57,576 bases of DNA from an uncultured Senegalimassilia sp. (GCF_934630535.1 NZ_CAKTVU010000012.1:1-57576); one strand, 5' to 3'; shown: positions 31,881 through 41,450, counted from the first letter of the stretch. The notes: generated from the sequence alone by a model not told the origin. A program made the numbers and translations.

Positions 31881-33836
31881 ATGCGCAAGTTCAAGACAGA
31901 GAGCAAGAAGTTGCTCGACCTGATGATCAACTCCATCTACACCAACCGCGAGATCTTCCTGCGCGAGCTCATCTCCAACGCGTCGGACGCCGTCGACAAG
32001 CTGTACTTCAAAAGCCTCACCGACTCCAGCATCCAGCTGACGAAGGACCAGCTGGGCATCGACGTCGCCTTCGACAAGGACGCCCGCACCATCACCGTGT
32101 CCGACAACGGCATCGGCATGACGCAGGAGGACCTGGACCGCAACCTGGGCACCATCGCCCATTCCGACTCCATGGCCTTCAAGCAGGAGAACGCCGAGCA
32201 GCAGGGTGACGACGTCGACATCATCGGCCAGTTCGGCGTGGGCTTCTACAGCGCGTTCATGGTGGCCAAGTCCGTGCGCGTGGTGTCGAAGGCCTACGGC
32301 AGCGACCAGGCCTGGGCCTGGGAATCCGACGGCGTCGAGGGCTACACCATCGAGGAGGCCCAGCGCGAGGGCAACGGCACCGACATCATCCTGACCTTGA
32401 AGGACAACACCGACGAGGAGAACTTCGACCAGTTCCTCAGCGAGTACGGCCTGAAGGACCTCATCAAGCGCTACAGCAATTACGTGCGCTACCCCGTGCG
32501 CATGGAGGTTTCGAAGTCCCGCCAGAAGCCCAAGCCCGAGGACGCCGGCGACGACTACAAGCCCGAGTACGAGCAGTACACCGAGGTCGAGACCATCAAC
32601 TCCATGGTGCCGATCTGGAAGCGCAGCAAGTCCGACGTACAACAGGAAGAGTACAACGAGTTCTACAAGCAGACCTTCCACGACTTCACCGACCCGGCTG
32701 CCACGTTCTCCATCCACGCCGAGGGCGCGCTGTCCTACGACGCGCTGCTGTTCATCCCCGGCCGCGCGCCGTACGACCTGTACAGCAAGGACTACAAGAA
32801 GGGCCTGGAGCTGTACAGCTCCAACGTGCTGATCATGGAGAAGTGCGAGGACCTGCTGCCCGACCACTACAACTTCGTCCGCGGCGTCGTAGACAGCCAG
32901 GACCTCACGCTCAACATCTCGCGTGAGACGCTGCAGCAGAACAACCAGCTGCACGCCATCGCGCGCAAGGTGGAGAAGAAGGTCACCAGCGAGCTGAAGA
33001 AGATGCTGAAGAGCGACCGCGCCGCCTACGAGAAGTTCTTCGAGGACTTCGGCCGCGGCCTTGAGTACGGCATCTACACCAGCTACGGCATGCTGAAGGA
33101 CGAGCTGGCCGACCTGCTGCTGTTCTACAGCGCCAAGGAGCAGAAGATGGTCACGCTGGCCGAGTACCTCGAGGCCATGCCCGCCGACCAGAAGTCCATC
33201 TACTACGCTGCCGGCGACAGCATCGACCGTCTGGCCAAGCTGCCCATCGTGAACACGGTGCTCGGCAAGGGCTATGACGTGCTGCTGTGCGCGAAGGACG
33301 TCGACGAGTTCTGCTTCCAGTCCATGATGACCTACGGCCCCGAGGCTGAGCAGGACGCCGAGGGCAAGGACATCGAGGGAACCGGCCCCAAGGAGCTCAA
33401 GAACGTGGCGTCGGGCGACTTGGACTTCGCCTCCGAGGAGGAGAAGAAGGAGGCCGAGGAAGCCGAGAAGGACAACGAGGCCCTGCTCGCCGCCATGAAG
33501 GAGCAGCTCGGCGACGCGGTCACGAAGGTGGCCGTGTCCACGCGCCTGACCGACGCGCCGTCGGCTGTCACCACCGAAGGCCCCGTGTCGCTTGAGATGG
33601 AGCGCCTCATGTCGCAGATGCCCGACGGCATGGGCGAGGTGAAGTCGCAGCGCGTGCTCGAGCTGAACGCGAAGCACCCGGTGTTCCAGGTGCTCAAGGA
33701 CGCACAGTCCGCCGGCGACGCCGAGAAGGTGAAGCTCTACACGGAGATCCTGTACGACCAGGCGCTCATCGTCGAGGGCATGCCCATCGCCGATCCGGTC
33801 GCCTATGCGAACGCGGTCACAAAGCTGATGGCCTAA
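31881..33836 (+). CDS. htpG: Hsp90-family chaperone HtpG
   Basis: A 651-residue cytosolic ATP-dependent chaperone. The GHKL ATPase domain shows ELISNASDAVDKL, DNGIGMTQEDL, GTIAHSDS and GQFGVGFYSAFMVA. The middle domain has YDLYSKDYKKGLELYSSNVLIM and the catalytic-loop NISRETLQQN. A Glu/Lys-rich stretch near residues 520-560 is slightly longer than usual. The ATG at 31881 after GGAAAGGAAGC is preferred; 25 in-frame codons upstream are leader. CIRCE control is indicated by the upstream operator. The gene ends in a strong terminator after 110 bases. Confidence 0.97.
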   Translation: MRKFKTESKKLLDLMINSIYTNREIFLRELISNASDAVDKLYFKSLTDSSIQLTKDQLGIDVAFDKDARTITVSDNGIGMTQEDLDRNLGTIAHSDSMAFKQENAEQQGDDVDIIGQFGVGFYSAFMVAKSVRVVSKAYGSDQAWAWESDGVEGYTIEEAQREGNGTDIILTLKDNTDEENFDQFLSEYGLKDLIKRYSNYVRYPVRMEVSKSRQKPKPEDAGDDYKPEYEQYTEVETINSMVPIWKRSKSDVQQEEYNEFYKQTFHDFTDPAATFSIHAEGALSYDALLFIPGRAPYDLYSKDYKKGLELYSSNVLIMEKCEDLLPDHYNFVRGVVDSQDLTLNISRETLQQNNQLHAIARKVEKKVTSELKKMLKSDRAAYEKFFEDFGRGLEYGIYTSYGMLKDELADLLLFYSAKEQKMVTLAEYLEAMPADQKSIYYAAGDSIDRLAKLPIVNTVLGKGYDVLLCAKDVDEFCFQSMMTYGPEAEQDAEGKDIEGTGPKELKNVASGDLDFASEEEKKEAEEAEKDNEALLAAMKEQLGDAVTKVAVSTRLTDAPSAVTTEGPVSLEMERLMSQMPDGMGEVKSQRVLELNAKHPVFQVLKDAQSAGDAEKVKLYTEILYDQALIVEGMPIADPVAYANAVTKLMA

Positions 33837-33944
33837 GCGCCCGCGTCGCCCGACGGTCCGCGGCCTGCGGGCTCTTCGTCCCGAGCAGCGCCCCGCCAGC
33901 AGTCGACGTCCGCCTGCCACCTGCCGAAACCCATTCCGAATGTG

Positions 33945-33981
33945 AAGCCTGCCGGCCCTCAACAGGGCCGGCAGGCTTTTT
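33945..33981 (+). terminator. htpG terminator
   Basis: AAGCCTGCCGGCCCT-caac-AGGGCCGGCAGGCTT is a perfect 15-base stem ending in TTTTT. Confidence 0.95.
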
Positions 33982-34000
33982 GTATTATGATGTTCACGCT

Positions 34001-34138
34001 ATGCAGAAGAACATTCACGACATATTGCAGATGATCGAAACGCCGCTTATCAGCTTCACGGTGGTGGTGCTGAGCTGCGCGTGCTTTCTGCTGTCGCTGT
34101 GGGTCATCATGATCATGGTTAGGCTCGTGGTGGGATGA
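34001..34138 (+). CDS. 45-residue single-pass membrane protein upstream of trkH
   Basis: ATG to TGA gives 45 residues: a 16-residue amphipathic head (MQKNIHDILQMIETPL) and one hydrophobic helix (ISFTVVVLSCACFLLSLWVI and onward) ending RLVVG. It lies 20 bases after the htpG terminator and 49 bases before trkH on the same strand. No good ribosome site is visible, but TATTAT/TATGAT just upstream would give a nearly leaderless transcript. By analogy small membrane peptides such as KdpF stabilise potassium transporters; whether this one does is inference. Confidence 0.5.
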   Translation: MQKNIHDILQMIETPLISFTVVVLSCACFLLSLWVIMIMVRLVVG

Positions 34139-34187
34139 GCTTGCAACGGCACATCTCGCGCGTCGGGCGGCGGGGGTAGGCACCGCT

Positions 34188-35723
34188 ATGTGGCAGCGCT
34201 TCACTTGGTATGACGTCAGGGTCATCGGCCATTATCTGGGCATGCTGGTGCTTTTCTCGTCCGTGGCGCTTATCGTGCCGTTGGTCACCGCCATCGTGTT
34301 CCGCGAATGGGTCCCCGCAAGCCATTACCTGCTTTCCATAGGATTGTCGCTCATAGTCGGCTCGGCGTTGCGCTTTTTGCGTATCGAGCCCGGTCGACTG
34401 AACCGCCAGCAGGCGCTGGTGGTCACGGGCTTGGCGTGGGTGGTCCTGGCGTTCATGGCCACCATCCCGCTGTATCTTTCGGGCCACTACAACACGTTTT
34501 TGGACGCCATGTTCGACGGCGTCTCAGGCATCACCACCACAGGGGCCAGCATCATCTCCGACCTCGACCATCTGTCCTATGCCGACAGCATGTGGCGCTT
34601 CATCATGATCTTGCTGGGCGGCTTGGGCCTGGTAGTGGTGGCGCTGTCGTTCGGCCTGTTCGGCAAGCGCTCGGGCGCCAGCCTGTACATGTCCGAGGGC
34701 CGCAGCGAGCACGTGGTCCCCAACATCGTGCAAACCGCCCAGTTCATCGCAAAGCTATCGCTGGGCTTCATCTGCGTGGCCACCGCCGTGCTGGCCGTCA
34801 TGTGCGCGTTCGCCGGCATGGAGGCGCCGCGCGCGTTCCTCAACGGCCTGTGGCTGGCAATCTCCAGCTTCTGCACCGGCGGCTTCACGCCCATGAGCAC
34901 GTCCATCCTGTACTACCACTCGTTCCCCATCGAAGTGGTGCTCATGGTGCTCATGATCATCGGGTCCGTGAACTTCGTGCTGCATTCCGAGCTGTGGAAG
35001 GGGCACCTGAACGTGTACTTCCGCGACATGGAGATCCGCACCATGTTCATCTGGATCGCCGTGATGACCCTGGTGTTCGCCGCATCGGTTTCGGCAAGCT
35101 CGGACTTCTCGAACCTGGCAACCATGATGCGCCGCGGCGTGTTCCTGATCGTGTCGGCGTTCTCTACCACGGGTTTCCAAAACGTCACCACCAACCAGCT
35201 GACCACATCGCTGACTTCCGGCGCGTTCTTGGTCATCGCCGCGCTCATGTGCGTGGGCGGTGGCGCCGGCTCCACGTCGGGCGGCATCAAGTTCAACCGC
35301 ATGGGCCTGATCATCAAGTCGCTCGTGGCCACGGTGAAGGAGACGCTGGCGCCCGACTCGGCGCGCGTGGTGGTCTCGTACTACCATTTGGGAAGGCGCA
35401 TCCTGTCGCCCGAGGTGGTCAAGCAGGCCATGACCGTGTTCGTGCTGTACGTGGTCACTTACGCCGTGGGCGCGCTCGTGGGCATCGCGCACGGCTACGA
35501 CGCCACGCAGTCCATCTTCGAATCGGTGGCCATGGCCTCCAACGGCGGTATCTCGTCGGGCGTGTGCTCCCAGGGCATGCCCGCGTCGCTCGAGCTGTTC
35601 TACATGCTGGAGATGTGGGCCGGCCGTCTGGAGTTCCTCACGTTGATCGCGCTCATCGTCGAGGTCGTGGTGACGCTCGATCCCCGCAGGGTGGTAAGGA
35701 ACAGGCTGGTGAGGCGCTCATGA
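34188..35723 (+). CDS. trkH: TrkH-family potassium uptake protein
   Basis: A 511-residue membrane protein of the Trk/Ktr superfamily. Four selectivity-filter-like loops are recognisable: GVSGITTTGAS, SSFCTGGFTPMS, SAFSTTGFQN, and SNGGISSG, with GGGAGSTSGGIKFNR marking the intramembrane loop that gates flux. Length and about ten helices fit TrkH rather than KtrB. TrkA, the NAD-binding regulatory partner, is not encoded in this window. GGGGGTAGGCACCGCT precedes the start. The next gene overlaps its stop (ATGA). Confidence 0.93.
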   Translation: MWQRFTWYDVRVIGHYLGMLVLFSSVALIVPLVTAIVFREWVPASHYLLSIGLSLIVGSALRFLRIEPGRLNRQQALVVTGLAWVVLAFMATIPLYLSGHYNTFLDAMFDGVSGITTTGASIISDLDHLSYADSMWRFIMILLGGLGLVVVALSFGLFGKRSGASLYMSEGRSEHVVPNIVQTAQFIAKLSLGFICVATAVLAVMCAFAGMEAPRAFLNGLWLAISSFCTGGFTPMSTSILYYHSFPIEVVLMVLMIIGSVNFVLHSELWKGHLNVYFRDMEIRTMFIWIAVMTLVFAASVSASSDFSNLATMMRRGVFLIVSAFSTTGFQNVTTNQLTTSLTSGAFLVIAALMCVGGGAGSTSGGIKFNRMGLIIKSLVATVKETLAPDSARVVVSYYHLGRRILSPEVVKQAMTVFVLYVVTYAVGALVGIAHGYDATQSIFESVAMASNGGISSGVCSQGMPASLELFYMLEMWAGRLEFLTLIALIVEVVVTLDPRRVVRNRLVRRS

Positions 35724-36301
35724 TGCGAAAGGGAATGGCCGCTGCTGCGCTGGCGTTCGCGTTGGCGCTTCCTGCGTTCGCGTGTCCGCAGGCCGCGTTC
35801 GCCGACGAGCCCGCCGAAGGTGACAACGCCGTCAACGTCGCGCAGCTGCCCGACAGCTCGTTCATCTACGACACGTCCATCACGGACCTGAGCACGGCGG
35901 ACACCTATTACGACAAGCAAACGGTGCAGGTCACCGGCGAAGTGGTGGGCGACCGCATCAACGCAGGCGACGGCCGCCACTGCTGGCTGCAGCTGGCATC
36001 GCCCTCCGATTCGTCCACGGCGTCGGTCTACCTTACCAACGAATCCGCCGACAAGGTGGACACGTATGGCGCCTACGACCGCAAGGGCACCACGCTGCAG
36101 GTGCGCGGCACGTTCAACTTGGCGTGCTCTGACCACGACGGCGCATCCGACCTGCACGCGCAGGTGGTGACGGTCACGGAGAAGGGCAAGGCCACCCCCG
36201 ACGAGTTCGACATCAACGCGTTCATCCCGGGTATGGTGACCGTCATGATCGGCCTGGCCATGATGGTGGTGTTCTATCTGCTGCGCGAACGCCAGCGATA
36301 A
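35720..36301 (+). CDS. Membrane-anchored protein with predicted OB-like domain
   Basis: A 193-residue protein. The N-terminus is a signal peptide or signal anchor (MRKGMAAAALAFALALPAFA, then AAFADEP). Residues about 60-150 read as beta-rich (TVQVTGEVVGD, HCWLQLASPS, TTLQVRGTFN, DLHAQVVTVTE), like the OB folds used for binding small ligands or nucleic acid. A C-terminal helix (MVTVMIGLAMMVVFYLL) ends in a basic tail, so the domain sits outside. It overlaps the trkH stop by four bases and is translationally coupled, suggesting a role in the transporter complex; no function is known. Confidence 0.75.
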   Translation: MMRKGMAAAALAFALALPAFACPQAAFADEPAEGDNAVNVAQLPDSSFIYDTSITDLSTADTYYDKQTVQVTGEVVGDRINAGDGRHCWLQLASPSDSSTASVYLTNESADKVDTYGAYDRKGTTLQVRGTFNLACSDHDGASDLHAQVVTVTEKGKATPDEFDINAFIPGMVTVMIGLAMMVVFYLLRERQR

Positions 36302-36319
36302 GGCTACAAGGAGGAGAGC

Positions 36320-37330
36320 TTGCAGAGAGCGCAGGTTGTGAAACTGGACCGCGGGTATCCGCTCGTGCGATGCGAGGATGGGCGCCTTGTGCGCTGCGAA
36401 CACGCAACGGCCCTGGTCAAAGGGGAGAAAGTGCGCGCCGTCATCGGCGATTACGTCGAGGTGAACGCGCCGGAGGGCCACGACAAGGGCATCATCGAGT
36501 CCATCTGCCCGCGCGAGCGCGCCTTCGTGCGCAAAGACCCCACCGAGCGTGCCGTCCCTCAGGTGCTGGCGGCGAACTTCGACCGCGTCATCCTGGCCCA
36601 GCCGCTGGCTGAGGTGAACCTGCGCCGCCTGGAGCGCGAGCTGGTGCTGGCCTACGAGACCGGTGCCGCCGTCACGGTGGTGCTCACGAAGGCCGACCTG
36701 GCAGAAAGCGAGGCGCAGGTGGAGCAGGTGGCCGACCGCGTCCGCGCGCTGGCGGGCCCGGACGTGCGCACGCTGGTGGTGTCGGACGGCAACGCCGAGA
36801 GCGTGGAGGCAGTGCGCGCCCTCATGGCCCCCGGCACCACCACGGTGCTGGTGGGGAAATCGGGCGTGGGGAAGTCCAGCCTGGTCAACATGCTTGTTGG
36901 CGAAGAGGTGCAGGAAACGGGCACGGTCCGCGAGGGCGACGGCAAGGGCCGTCACACCACGGTCAGCCGCGAGATGGTGGCCATCCCCGGCGGCGGGTAC
37001 GTGGTGGATATGCCCGGCGTGCGCGGCCTGGGGCTGTGGGACGCCGATACGGGCATCGGCGCGGCGTTCGCCGACATCGAGCAAGCGGCGCAGCAGTGCC
37101 GCTTCCGCGACTGCAAGCACGAAAACGAACCGGGGTGCGCCGTGCGCGCCGCCGTCGAGTCCGGCGAGATAGCCCCCGAGCGTTTCGCCAGCTACCAGGC
37201 CCTGAAGCAGGAGACGGCCACGTTGCGCGATCGTCGCGAGGAGGCCCGCCGCATGCGCGGCGAGAAGGCCAGCGACAAGAAGCGCGGCGGCCAAAGAGGT
37301 CGCGCGGGCCGCGGCAAGCGCCGCCGCTAG
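36320..37330 (+). CDS. rsgA: Ribosome small subunit-dependent GTPase RsgA
   Basis: RsgA is a late-stage 30S assembly GTPase. The 336-residue protein has an N-terminal OB domain (to about 95), the circularly permuted GTPase order with TKADL (G4) before GKSGVGKSSLVNMLVG (G1) and DMPGVRGLGL (G3), and the C-terminal zinc motif CRFRDCKHENEPGC. A basic Lys/Arg/Gly tail of 25 residues follows. The start is TTG with AAGGAGGAGAGC upstream; no ATG fits. It is 18 bases after the OB-like gene. Confidence 0.95.
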   Translation: MQRAQVVKLDRGYPLVRCEDGRLVRCEHATALVKGEKVRAVIGDYVEVNAPEGHDKGIIESICPRERAFVRKDPTERAVPQVLAANFDRVILAQPLAEVNLRRLERELVLAYETGAAVTVVLTKADLAESEAQVEQVADRVRALAGPDVRTLVVSDGNAESVEAVRALMAPGTTTVLVGKSGVGKSSLVNMLVGEEVQETGTVREGDGKGRHTTVSREMVAIPGGGYVVDMPGVRGLGLWDADTGIGAAFADIEQAAQQCRFRDCKHENEPGCAVRAAVESGEIAPERFASYQALKQETATLRDRREEARRMRGEKASDKKRGGQRGRAGRGKRRR

Positions 37331-37647
37331 CGCCTGCGGGCAAGCGTGGGGCGGGCATCTCCGCCGTGCGCGATTGACGGCGGGCGAGGGGCGCTCGTCC
37401 TTGCGCCGCAACCGCAACGCCGTCCTCTCCCAGCTTGCGGGCCTATTTCGCTCCCCTGCGCCCTTGCGCCGCGCATAGCGTCTCCATCCGGTTGCCGGGC
37501 CGTTTCGCGTTCGCTTGCCAAAAACGCTACAATATAAGGGTTAACCGAAAGCAACGCGCACGTCGGCGTGCGGGTTCCGCGCCCGGTCCATGGCCGCGGC
37601 CCGGCAACCCGCATTCGGCGTAAACGGACCCGAAACAAAGGACGTGC
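37331..37647. other. Leader region of the glycosyltransferase gene
   Basis: A 317-base gap with no gene. GCTACAATATAAGG near 37526 may be a -10 box without a clear -35. TGCGGGTT (37569-37576) and AACCCGCA (37606-37613) bracket a leader stem just upstream of the start. Confidence 0.45.
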
Positions 37648-38943
37648 ATGAATCCGGTCATCGTAATCCCGACGTTCGTGTCGCCGCGCCGCCGAAAGGA
37701 TTCCGGCAGCGTGATCGCCACGTACGACCACACCACCCCGCTGAGCAATCCCGGCGAGCTGCCGCGTCTGCTCACGTCTTTGCAGAAGGTTCGCGGCATC
37801 GGGCAGATCATCGTGCTGGTCGCCGCCGAGCCCGCCATCTCCGATCAAGCCGCCGAGAAGGTGCAAGACATCGTCTCGCGCTTCCCCAGCCTCAACATCG
37901 CCATCATCGGCGCCGACGAGTGCAGCCTGGTGCAGCAGCGCATGGAGCAGCTGGGCCTGGGCAAGCTGTCGAAGGAGATCGGCCTTGCCGGCTACGGTGC
38001 CATCCGCAACTTGGGATTGGTGCTCGCCAACGTCATGGGCTTCGACTCCATCGTGTTCCTCGACGACGACGAGGTCATCGACGACGCCGACTTCCTGCAG
38101 AAGGGCGTCTACGGCCTGGGCAAGCTCACGCGCAAGGGCGTGCCCATCCTGGCGAAGACCGGCTACTACCTGAACTCCGAGGGCTCGTACCTGTCGAAGA
38201 GTCAGGACAGGTGGTACAACCATTTCTGGCAGCAGGGCAAAGCGTTCAACAAGTGGATCACGAAGGCCATGCGCGGCCCGCGCCTGTCGCGCAGCAACCA
38301 TGTGTGCGGCGGCTGCCTGGCCATTCACAAGGAGGCGTTTAAGCGCCTGTCGTTCGACCCGTGGGTCGCTCGCGGCGAGGACCTGGACTACATGCTGAAC
38401 CTGCGCATGTACGGCAGCGACATCTGGTTCGACAACCAGTGGAGCCTGCGCCACCTGCCGCCGGCGTCCACCAGCGAGGGCACGCGCTTTCGCCAGGATA
38501 TCTACCGCTGGCTCTACGAGTATCGCAAGATGGAGTACAGCCGCACGCAGATCGACTTGATGCAGGTCAAGCCGCAGTCCCTTGAGCCTTATCCGGGCCC
38601 GTTCCTGGAGCCGGGCATCACGAAGCGCATCCGTATCACGGCCATCCTGCGCAGCCTTGCCCGCAAGGACAAGAAGGCGTACCGCCAGGCCGCCAAGGCC
38701 GCGCGCACCGAGGCCGTCATGTACGCGCAGCGCAACTGCTCGAAGTACTTCGAGTTCCAGTTCGTGTGGCCCGAGCTCATGGCGCGCATGGACAGCGACC
38801 AGATCCTGCACACGGCCATCGTGCAGTCTGTGGCACGTCGCCAGGCGGCGGCGAACATGGCGGCGGCGTTCCCCGTGGCGGGAGCCGGCGCGGGCGTCGA
38901 TCCGGGCGTGACCAGCGAGATCCGCCTGAACATAGCCGAATAG
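37648..38943 (+). CDS. Glycosyltransferase family 2-like protein
   Basis: A 431-residue cytoplasmic protein with a GT-A fold: VIVIPTFVSPRR at the N-terminus, the DxD-type metal site IVFLDDDEVIDD near residue 140, and an acceptor-side ARGEDLDYMLNLRMYG with the ED pair near residue 245. The length and the long C-terminal helical region differ from simple GT2 enzymes, and no transmembrane helix is present. Donor and acceptor are unknown. AAACAAAGGACGTGC precedes the start. It is followed by a TSUP permease 18 bases later. Confidence 0.75.
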   Translation: MNPVIVIPTFVSPRRRKDSGSVIATYDHTTPLSNPGELPRLLTSLQKVRGIGQIIVLVAAEPAISDQAAEKVQDIVSRFPSLNIAIIGADECSLVQQRMEQLGLGKLSKEIGLAGYGAIRNLGLVLANVMGFDSIVFLDDDEVIDDADFLQKGVYGLGKLTRKGVPILAKTGYYLNSEGSYLSKSQDRWYNHFWQQGKAFNKWITKAMRGPRLSRSNHVCGGCLAIHKEAFKRLSFDPWVARGEDLDYMLNLRMYGSDIWFDNQWSLRHLPPASTSEGTRFRQDIYRWLYEYRKMEYSRTQIDLMQVKPQSLEPYPGPFLEPGITKRIRITAILRSLARKDKKAYRQAAKAARTEAVMYAQRNCSKYFEFQFVWPELMARMDSDQILHTAIVQSVARRQAAANMAAAFPVAGAGAGVDPGVTSEIRLNIAE

Positions 38944-38961
38944 GGAAGGTGACGCGGCGCA

Positions 38962-39948
38962 ATGGACGTGTTCGCGGCCTTCATCGCGCCCGCTTTTGCG
39001 GGCGTGTTCGTCGGCGTGATGTCGGGGCTTCTCGGCGTGGGCGGCGGCACCATCATGGTGCCCATCTTCCGCCTGGCGTTCGGTATGAGCCCGCTGGCCA
39101 GCACGGCTACCAGCCTGTTCGCCATCATCCCCACGTCCATCTCGGGCGTGGTCGCGCATACCCGTGCGAAAACCTGCGTACCCAAACTCGGCCTGGCGCT
39201 CGGCGTGGGCGGCGCTATCATGTCGCCGGTGGGCGTGTGGCTGGCAAGCGTCTCGCCCGGCTGGCTGGTCATCTGCGTGGCGGCGCTAGTCATCGGGTTC
39301 AGCGCGTTCAAGATGTTCAAGAAGGCCGTGAAGTGCGCGCCCGCGCCCCGCGCGGGGCAGGCGGGCGGCAGCGCGAAGGCAGCGGGTTCGAGCAACGTCG
39401 CATCCGCGGGTTCGAGCGCCGAATCCGCGAACCCGGGCGCCGCGCCGGCAGCATGCGCGAGCAACGCTGCGCCCGCAAGCTCGAGCGCCGCGGCATCGCA
39501 GGCAGCATGCACGGGTGCCGCCTCCGCCCGTTCAGCAACCCCCAAACCCGTTCCCGACCAGCCCGTTCTCTCTCGCAAGCAGTACCTGCAGGGCGCGTGC
39601 ATCGGCTTGGTGGCCGGCCTGGCCTCGGGTTACGTGGGTGTGGGCGGCGGCTTCATCATGGTGCCGCTTATGCTGGCCGTTCTGGACATCCCCATGAGCC
39701 TGGCCTCGGGAACGTCGCTTATCGCCATCATGATCTTGGCCATCCCCGGCGTCATCGAGCAGGGCCTGCTCGGCAACATCGACTATCTGGCGGGCATCGC
39801 CATCGTGGTGGGCAGCATCCCCGGCGCCCTGGTGGGCGCGCGGCTGGTGCGCGTGGTGCCCGAGCGACAGCTGCGGTTCATCTTCGGCGGCTTTCTGCTG
39901 GTGGCGGCCGTCATGCTCATGCTCAACGAATTCGGTATACTTGGCTGA
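38962..39948 (+). CDS. TSUP (TauE/SafE) family permease
   Basis: A 328-residue membrane protein with two homologous halves, each starting with the family motif: GVMSGLLGVGGGTIMVPIF near residue 15 and VAGLASGYVGVGGGFIMVPLM near residue 217. Such proteins move organosulfur or sulfite anions, but specificity is not evident. A cytoplasmic loop at about residues 118-205 is expanded into a low-complexity Ala/Ser/Asn/Gly run with repeated AGSSN/AGSSA units, about 70 residues beyond normal. AGGGAAGGTGACG precedes the start. Confidence 0.88.
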   Translation: MDVFAAFIAPAFAGVFVGVMSGLLGVGGGTIMVPIFRLAFGMSPLASTATSLFAIIPTSISGVVAHTRAKTCVPKLGLALGVGGAIMSPVGVWLASVSPGWLVICVAALVIGFSAFKMFKKAVKCAPAPRAGQAGGSAKAAGSSNVASAGSSAESANPGAAPAACASNAAPASSSAAASQAACTGAASARSATPKPVPDQPVLSRKQYLQGACIGLVAGLASGYVGVGGGFIMVPLMLAVLDIPMSLASGTSLIAIMILAIPGVIEQGLLGNIDYLAGIAIVVGSIPGALVGARLVRVVPERQLRFIFGGFLLVAAVMLMLNEFGILG

Positions 39949-40006
39949 CGCCGCACGCGGGCCTTTTCGGCCGGCCCGTCGTGCCCGATAAGGAAGGAGT
40001 CGGCGT

Positions 40007-41323
40007 ATGAACGTCGATATGGAGGACAATCGCGCAAGGCTTCCGCGTTATTTCACGCTCGAGATGCTCATGTCGGTGATGGTGGCGCTGTCGGGTCTTG
40101 TGCTCATCTGGAACCTGGTGTCGCCCGTCGTCAGCGTGTTGGCGCTGTTCATCGCGGGTATGGTGTTCACGTTGTCCATCACCGTGCTCATCCGCCTGCT
40201 CATGGATCCCGACTCCGTGCGCGCTCGCCAATCCAGCAACGTGCTGCAGTTGGCAAGCCAAACGCTCGAGGCCATGGGCGAGGAGGGCTTGGACAGCAAA
40301 TCCGCCCAGCGCATCTGCAGCCTGCTTCTACCCTCCACCGCGGCCATCGCTATCGCCATCACCGACGATCGCTTCATTTTGGGTTACGCCGGCTACGAGG
40401 AATCGCACAACCTCTCGGGCAGCATCATCCGCACGCATGCCACGTATTCCACGCTGTCCGACGGCAAGACGCGCGTGCTGTTCACCCCCGAGGAGATCGG
40501 CTTCCCCAAGGGCACCCACGGCATCAACGCCGCCATCATCGTGCCGCTGACCGTGGGCAAGGACGTGAAGGGCACGCTGAAGTTCTACTATCGCCGTGCC
40601 AACCACATCAGCGAAACCCAAAAATCCATCGCCACCGGCTTCGGCCAGCTGCTGTCCACGCAGATGGCGGCATCGGCGCTCGAGGAGCAGACGGCCCTGG
40701 CCACCAAGATGGAGCTCAAGATGCTCCAAAGCCAGATCAACCCGCATTTCCTGTTCAACACCATCAACACCATCGCGTCGTTCACGCGCACCGATCCCGC
40801 GCGCGCCCGCACGCTGCTGCGCGAGTTCGCGAAGTTCTACCGCAGCACGCTCGAGGATTCCGGCGACCTGATCGAGTTCCGCCGCGAGCTCGAGCAGACC
40901 CAGCGTTATTTCATGTTCGAGCTGGCGCGCTTCGGCGAGGACCGCTTGGAGCTGGTCTGCGACGTGGAGCCCGAGGTCGAGGACATGATGGTGCCGCCGT
41001 TCTTGATCCAGCCCCTGGTGGAGAACGCGGTACGCCACGCCATGCCCTCCGAGGGCAAGCTGACCATTCGCGTGGAGGGCGTGCGCCAGGGCGACGACGT
41101 TATCGTCTCCGTCATCGACGACGGCAACGGCATGACGCAGGAGGCGTGCAACAACATCCTTCATCCCGGTTCAACGACGGGTTGCGGCATTGCCGTGGGC
41201 AATGTGCACGATCGTATCTGCGGCTATTTCGGCCCGGGCACGCATTTGGAAGCGGAGAGCGAGCTGGGTCAAGGCACCACGATCCGCTTGGTGCTGATCG
41301 AAGGCGGTTTGAGACAGTATTAG
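40007..41323 (+). CDS. LytS-type sensor histidine kinase
   Basis: A 438-residue kinase. Two N-terminal helices (about 18-65) anchor it; residues about 75-225 form a GAF-like domain (AIAIAITDDRFILGYAG). The His_kinase box is LQSQINPHFLFNTINTIASF, carrying the phospho-histidine, and the ATPase lobe has PLVENAVRHAM (N box), DDGNGM (G1) and GCGIAVGNVHDR. It lacks the five-helix LytS sensor, so the stimulus is probably sensed by the GAF-like part. The fitting LytTR response regulator is 1.9 kb downstream. GATAAGGAAGGAG precedes the start. Confidence 0.92.
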   Translation: MNVDMEDNRARLPRYFTLEMLMSVMVALSGLVLIWNLVSPVVSVLALFIAGMVFTLSITVLIRLLMDPDSVRARQSSNVLQLASQTLEAMGEEGLDSKSAQRICSLLLPSTAAIAIAITDDRFILGYAGYEESHNLSGSIIRTHATYSTLSDGKTRVLFTPEEIGFPKGTHGINAAIIVPLTVGKDVKGTLKFYYRRANHISETQKSIATGFGQLLSTQMAASALEEQTALATKMELKMLQSQINPHFLFNTINTIASFTRTDPARARTLLREFAKFYRSTLEDSGDLIEFRRELEQTQRYFMFELARFGEDRLELVCDVEPEVEDMMVPPFLIQPLVENAVRHAMPSEGKLTIRVEGVRQGDDVIVSVIDDGNGMTQEACNNILHPGSTTGCGIAVGNVHDRICGYFGPGTHLEAESELGQGTTIRLVLIEGGLRQY

Positions 41324-41331
41324 GAAATGAA

Positions 41332-41357
41332 AACGGCCCCGCGGATGCGGGGCCGTT
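41332..41357 (+). terminator. Terminator after the LytS-type kinase
   Basis: AACGGCCCCGC-ggat-GCGGGGCCGTT is an 11-base perfect stem, beginning eight bases after the stop. Confidence 0.75.
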
Positions 41358-41366
41358 GATTACGAA

Positions 41367-41450
41367 TGGTGCCCGAGGCGAGAGTCGAACTCGCACGTCT
41401 TTCGACAACGGTTTTTGAGACCGCCGCGTCTGCCATTCCGCCACTCGGGC
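41367..41450 (-). tRNA. tRNA-Leu (anticodon CAA)
   Basis: Read on the minus strand, GCCCGAG opens the acceptor stem and CTCGGGC-A-CCA closes it, with encoded CCA. The anticodon loop is CTCAAAA, giving CAA for UUG codons. The T-arm is GAGTTCGACTC-like, and the long variable arm is typical of class II Leu tRNA. It lies between the kinase and the peptidase on the other strand. Confidence 0.95.

Noticed and set aside
31692..33962. 756-codon minus-strand frame opposite htpG
   Set aside because: Antisense shadow of htpG with low-complexity Leu/Val/His content; htpG itself is unambiguous.
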